Below, in pieces: positions 5,966 to 7,457 of a stretch of DNA of 7,457 nt; within the stretch, counting starts at the first letter, position 1, and the number at the start of each line of letters is the position of its first letter. The translations under genes were made by a program, and so were the position numbers. Source of the DNA: Pseudomonadota bacterium (GTDB lineage: Bacteria > Pseudomonadota > Gammaproteobacteria > SZUA-229); contig JADFWF010000310.1 of assembly GCA_015222965.1 (NCBI GenBank), positions 1-7,457 on the forward strand, in the 5' to 3' direction. The notes beneath the pieces were generated by a model, which did no database searches, had not been told where the DNA came from, and worked only from the letters and a program-made list of their open reading frames with translations.

Positions 5966-6373
5966 ATGAAAATCATCAGCATAGTAATAATGCTTCTAAC
6001 AACCGGAACTTGCGTTGCTGATACTATCTACAAATCGGTCGATAAAGACGGCCGTGTTACTTATTCTACGACACCGCCCGCGAACAGCAAAAATTCAAGC
6101 AGCGTTAATATAGCGCCACCGCCTTCCGAGGAACGCATCAAAGCCGCACAGGAAAGACAGGAGCGAAACCAGGAGGCCGCCGGCATCCTGGATGAAAACA
6201 GAAAGAAAAGAGATGAGATTACCGCTGAAGAAAATCGTTTGAAACGTGAAAATCAAAAGCAGCAGCAACAACAGAAACAAGCCGATAAAAACAACGAGAA
6301 CAACAACTACGGCTACCCTTACATGCCAGGGCGTCGTCCCGGTGGCCCCAGGCCACCGATACAACTGCGCTAG
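5966..6373 (+). CDS. Exported DUF4124 protein with charged coiled coil and Pro/Gly-rich tail
   Basis: This 135-residue protein begins with a Sec signal peptide (MKIISIVIMLLTTGTCVA, cleavage probably before D19). A DUF4124 motif follows, IYKSVDKDGRVTYSTTPP (21-38), a short beta-rich segment common in exported proteobacterial proteins of unknown function. Residues 54-105 are highly charged and probably coiled coil, ending in a glutamine run (99-103) and an Asn-rich linker (109-114). The tail is Tyr, Pro, Gly and Arg rich (YGYPYMPGRRPGGPRPPIQLR from 115). The start at 5966 is chosen over an in-frame TTG at 5948 because it gives a clean signal peptide; the TTG lies inside the upstream gene. It follows the GlcG-like gene by 7 nt. 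A role in the periplasm with that partner is inference. Confidence 0.88.
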   Translation: MKIISIVIMLLTTGTCVADTIYKSVDKDGRVTYSTTPPANSKNSSSVNIAPPPSEERIKAAQERQERNQEAAGILDENRKKRDEITAEENRLKRENQKQQQQQKQADKNNENNNYGYPYMPGRRPGGPRPPIQLR

Positions 6374-6440
6374 ACACTATTTTTATAACAATAGATTAAA
6401 ATTAGTTGCGTTAAATCCTAGCTTTGACTGTATGACTAAA

Positions 6441-6459
6441 ATCGGCCAGAAGCAGACAC
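6441..6459. repeat. Short intergenic repeat copy, related to 2256-2274
   Basis: ATCGGCCAGAAGCAGACAC matches 2256-2274 at 16 of 19 positions in the same orientation. It lies between the DUF4124 gene and the terminator of the beta-barrel gene. This looks like a decayed copy of a dispersed intergenic motif. Confidence 0.4.
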
Positions 6460-6464
6460 CCAAC

Positions 6465-6489
6465 AAAAACGGCAGCCAATAGACTGCCG
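6465..6489 (-). terminator. Rho-independent terminator of the beta-barrel gene
   Basis: On the minus strand CGGCAG pairs with CTGCCG around an 8-nt loop (TCTATTGG) and is followed at once by TTTTT. It lies about 72 nt after the stop of the outer-membrane gene. The GC-rich stem plus T-run is the textbook arrangement. Confidence 0.72.
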
Positions 6490-6561
6490 CTAACATATAG
6501 TGAATGAGTACTAGTCTTTACGTCTAGCTAATCAGGTTAACGTTTCTTAGGGTTATATTTT

Positions 6562-7125
6562 TCAAAATCTCGCTGATACTGTTAAAGCACCAGTTACCGC
6601 AGCTACTGTGCCTGTGCCACCCACAGTATTGTTTATGAAATCACCATAGTCATCGGCATCACGTATTGCCACTGATAGATCAATAGAAATAACATCCCAG
6701 TTATATCCAAGACCTCCAACAAGTTGTAAGCCTGAAAAATCTTCATCACCTGAAAGCCCTGAAATTTCCCATGTCTCCTTAAATAAGCCACCACCACCGT
6801 ATATTTTAAATCCTTGTGTTGCCAAACCTGTTCCAGCAACTACAGATAAATCTAAGCCAGTCGCTTCTAATTCACTAAAATCATCGTTCTCTAGGGAATA
6901 ATAAGCACCTTTTATAGCCACGTTATCATTAAAAGCGTAGGCAGCATTTAACGCTAAACCACTGAACTCGTCATCACTACCCATCGCTGGATCACTATAA
7001 GATAAATTAAGCGCATAAGTGCCAAGACCCACAGAAAATTTCTTTTCCTGTATTTCTTCTGCTTGTAAGTTCAGTGAAAATAAGGGAATAGTAGAAATCA
7101 TTACTACCTGTAAATATGTCTTCAT
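6562..7125 (-). CDS. Small outer-membrane beta-barrel protein (OmpA/porin-like fold)
   Basis: This 187-residue protein has a Sec signal (MKTYLQVVMISTIPLFSLNLQA, cleavage before E23) and about 165 mature residues, the size of an eight-stranded barrel. Alternating strands are visible, e.g. KFSVGLGTYALNLSYS (29-44), GLALNAAYAFNDNVAIKGAYYS (56-77), TGLDLSVVAGTGL (89-101), FKIYGGGGLFKETWEI (106-121), GLQLVGGLGYNWDVISIDLSVAIR (132-155) and a last strand GALTVSARF. The C-terminal Phe is the usual signal for outer-membrane assembly. Two loops are acidic and alike (DDEFSGLAL at 51-59, DEDFSGLQL at 127-135). A good ribosome site, AAAGGA, lies 8 nt before the ATG. It stands alone with its own terminator. 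Its ligand or role cannot be told. The barrel call is firm; the exact family is open. Confidence 0.87.
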   Translation of the reverse strand: MKTYLQVVMISTIPLFSLNLQAEEIQEKKFSVGLGTYALNLSYSDPAMGSDDEFSGLALNAAYAFNDNVAIKGAYYSLENDDFSELEATGLDLSVVAGTGLATQGFKIYGGGGLFKETWEISGLSGDEDFSGLQLVGGLGYNWDVISIDLSVAIRDADDYGDFINNTVGGTGTVAAVTGALTVSARF

Positions 7126-7350
7126 GGGTTATTTCCTTTGTATTAAAATTTGAGTTAATAATTTAACTTAGCATAGAAAGATATTCTAGCGAGCACTAAA
7201 TTATAATATTGACAGTTTGCGCCAACGAGTTGACAACTCATAAAGGTCTCCTGTGGATCGGTAACAAACAGTCAAACCTAGGTTATTCTCAAAACTCTAC
7301 CGACTATCCGTCTTCGTCCATAAACCGACTTGTAAGAAAAAACAATTTTC

Positions 7351-7390
7351 CCGCAAATGCACGCAAATGCACGCAAATAAACGCGGATAA
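7351..7390. repeat. Four 10-bp tandem units, ACGCAAATGC type
   Basis: The units are CCGCAAATGC, ACGCAAATGC, ACGCAAATAA and ACGCGGATAA, in exact 10-bp register. The wording resembles an intergenic repeat (CGCAAAT...ACGCGGATAA) that I recall from many unrelated bacterial genomes, so this is probably a dispersed repeat rather than a local expansion. Confidence 0.65.
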
Positions 7391-7408
7391 GAGCTATAAA
7401 AGTAATCT

Positions 7409-7436
7409 GTCATTGCGGGCGAAGCGCGGCAATCTC
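7409..7436. repeat. Dispersed repeat of the GTCATTGCGGGCGAAGC type
   Basis: The stretch starts GTCATTGCGGGCGAAGCG and ends GGCAATCTC, with ATTGC (7412-7416) and GCAAT (7429-7433) as inverted ends. It matches the general form of a widespread intergenic repeat (GTCATTGCGAGCGAAGC...GCAATC). It lies 18 bp after the 10-bp tandem units. Confidence 0.65.
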
Positions 7437-7457
7437 TATCAGATGACTGTGCTATCT

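Larger units (their letters stand above)
7126..7457. other. Gene-free stretch with repeats at the right edge
   Basis: No credible coding sequence is present. The first part holds the leader of the beta-barrel gene, including the ribosome site AAAGGA (7134-7139) and a small palindrome AGTTAA-TAAT-TTAACT (7153-7168). I see no clear promoter; TATAAT-like hexamers near 7200-7207 lack good -35 partners. Further right are GAGTTG-A-CAACTC (7227-7239), AACCTAGGTT (7275-7284), and then the two repeat types listed separately. Confidence 0.7.

Noticed and set aside
7351..7390. Tandem 10-bp units considered as a CRISPR array or iteron origin
   Set aside because: Units are contiguous with no spacers and no cas or replication gene is present.

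Overview
The window looks like ordinary chromosome from a gammaproteobacterium of moderate GC content. The best taxonomic evidence is two families typical of that class: a DUF1249 (YqiB-type) protein and a YajD-type HNH protein. Outer-membrane and periplasmic proteins and a Tat-type lipoprotein confirm a Gram-negative cell. No phage, plasmid, CRISPR, transposase, rRNA or tRNA gene is visible.

Layout. At the left edge, on the minus strand, is a tripartite efflux operon: a periplasmic adaptor (164-1306) overlaps by 8 nt an RND inner-membrane permease that runs off the window. Its promoter region carries a perfect 13-bp inverted repeat over the predicted -10 box, probably a repressor operator. 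Next on the minus strand come a DUF1249 protein (1476-1994), a repeat-filled intergenic region (1995-2295) and a 386-residue cytosolic protein I cannot assign (2296-3456). Divergent from it is a DUF1513 beta-propeller lipoprotein with a twin-arginine signal (3660-4805). It converges on yajD (4957-5340) across a spacer with nested inverted repeats. Divergent from yajD is a two-gene plus-strand unit of exported proteins: a GlcG/HbpS-like protein (5449-5958) and, 7 nt later, a DUF4124 protein (5966-6373). A small outer-membrane beta-barrel protein follows on the minus strand (6562-7125), with its own rho-independent terminator. The last 332 bases hold no gene but carry two dispersed-repeat types.

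How the genes work together. Only two groups look functionally linked: the efflux adaptor and permease, and the GlcG-like/DUF4124 pair. The rest are single-gene units. Five of the nine genes encode proteins with export signals (adaptor, DUF1513, GlcG-like, DUF4124, beta-barrel), and the permease is an inner-membrane protein, so the window is rich in envelope functions.

I found no convincing new multi-gene system. The most notable items are the palindromic efflux operator, the unassigned 386-residue protein with an H-N-H-F motif, the nested inverted-repeat element at 2106-2220, and several apparently dispersed intergenic repeats.
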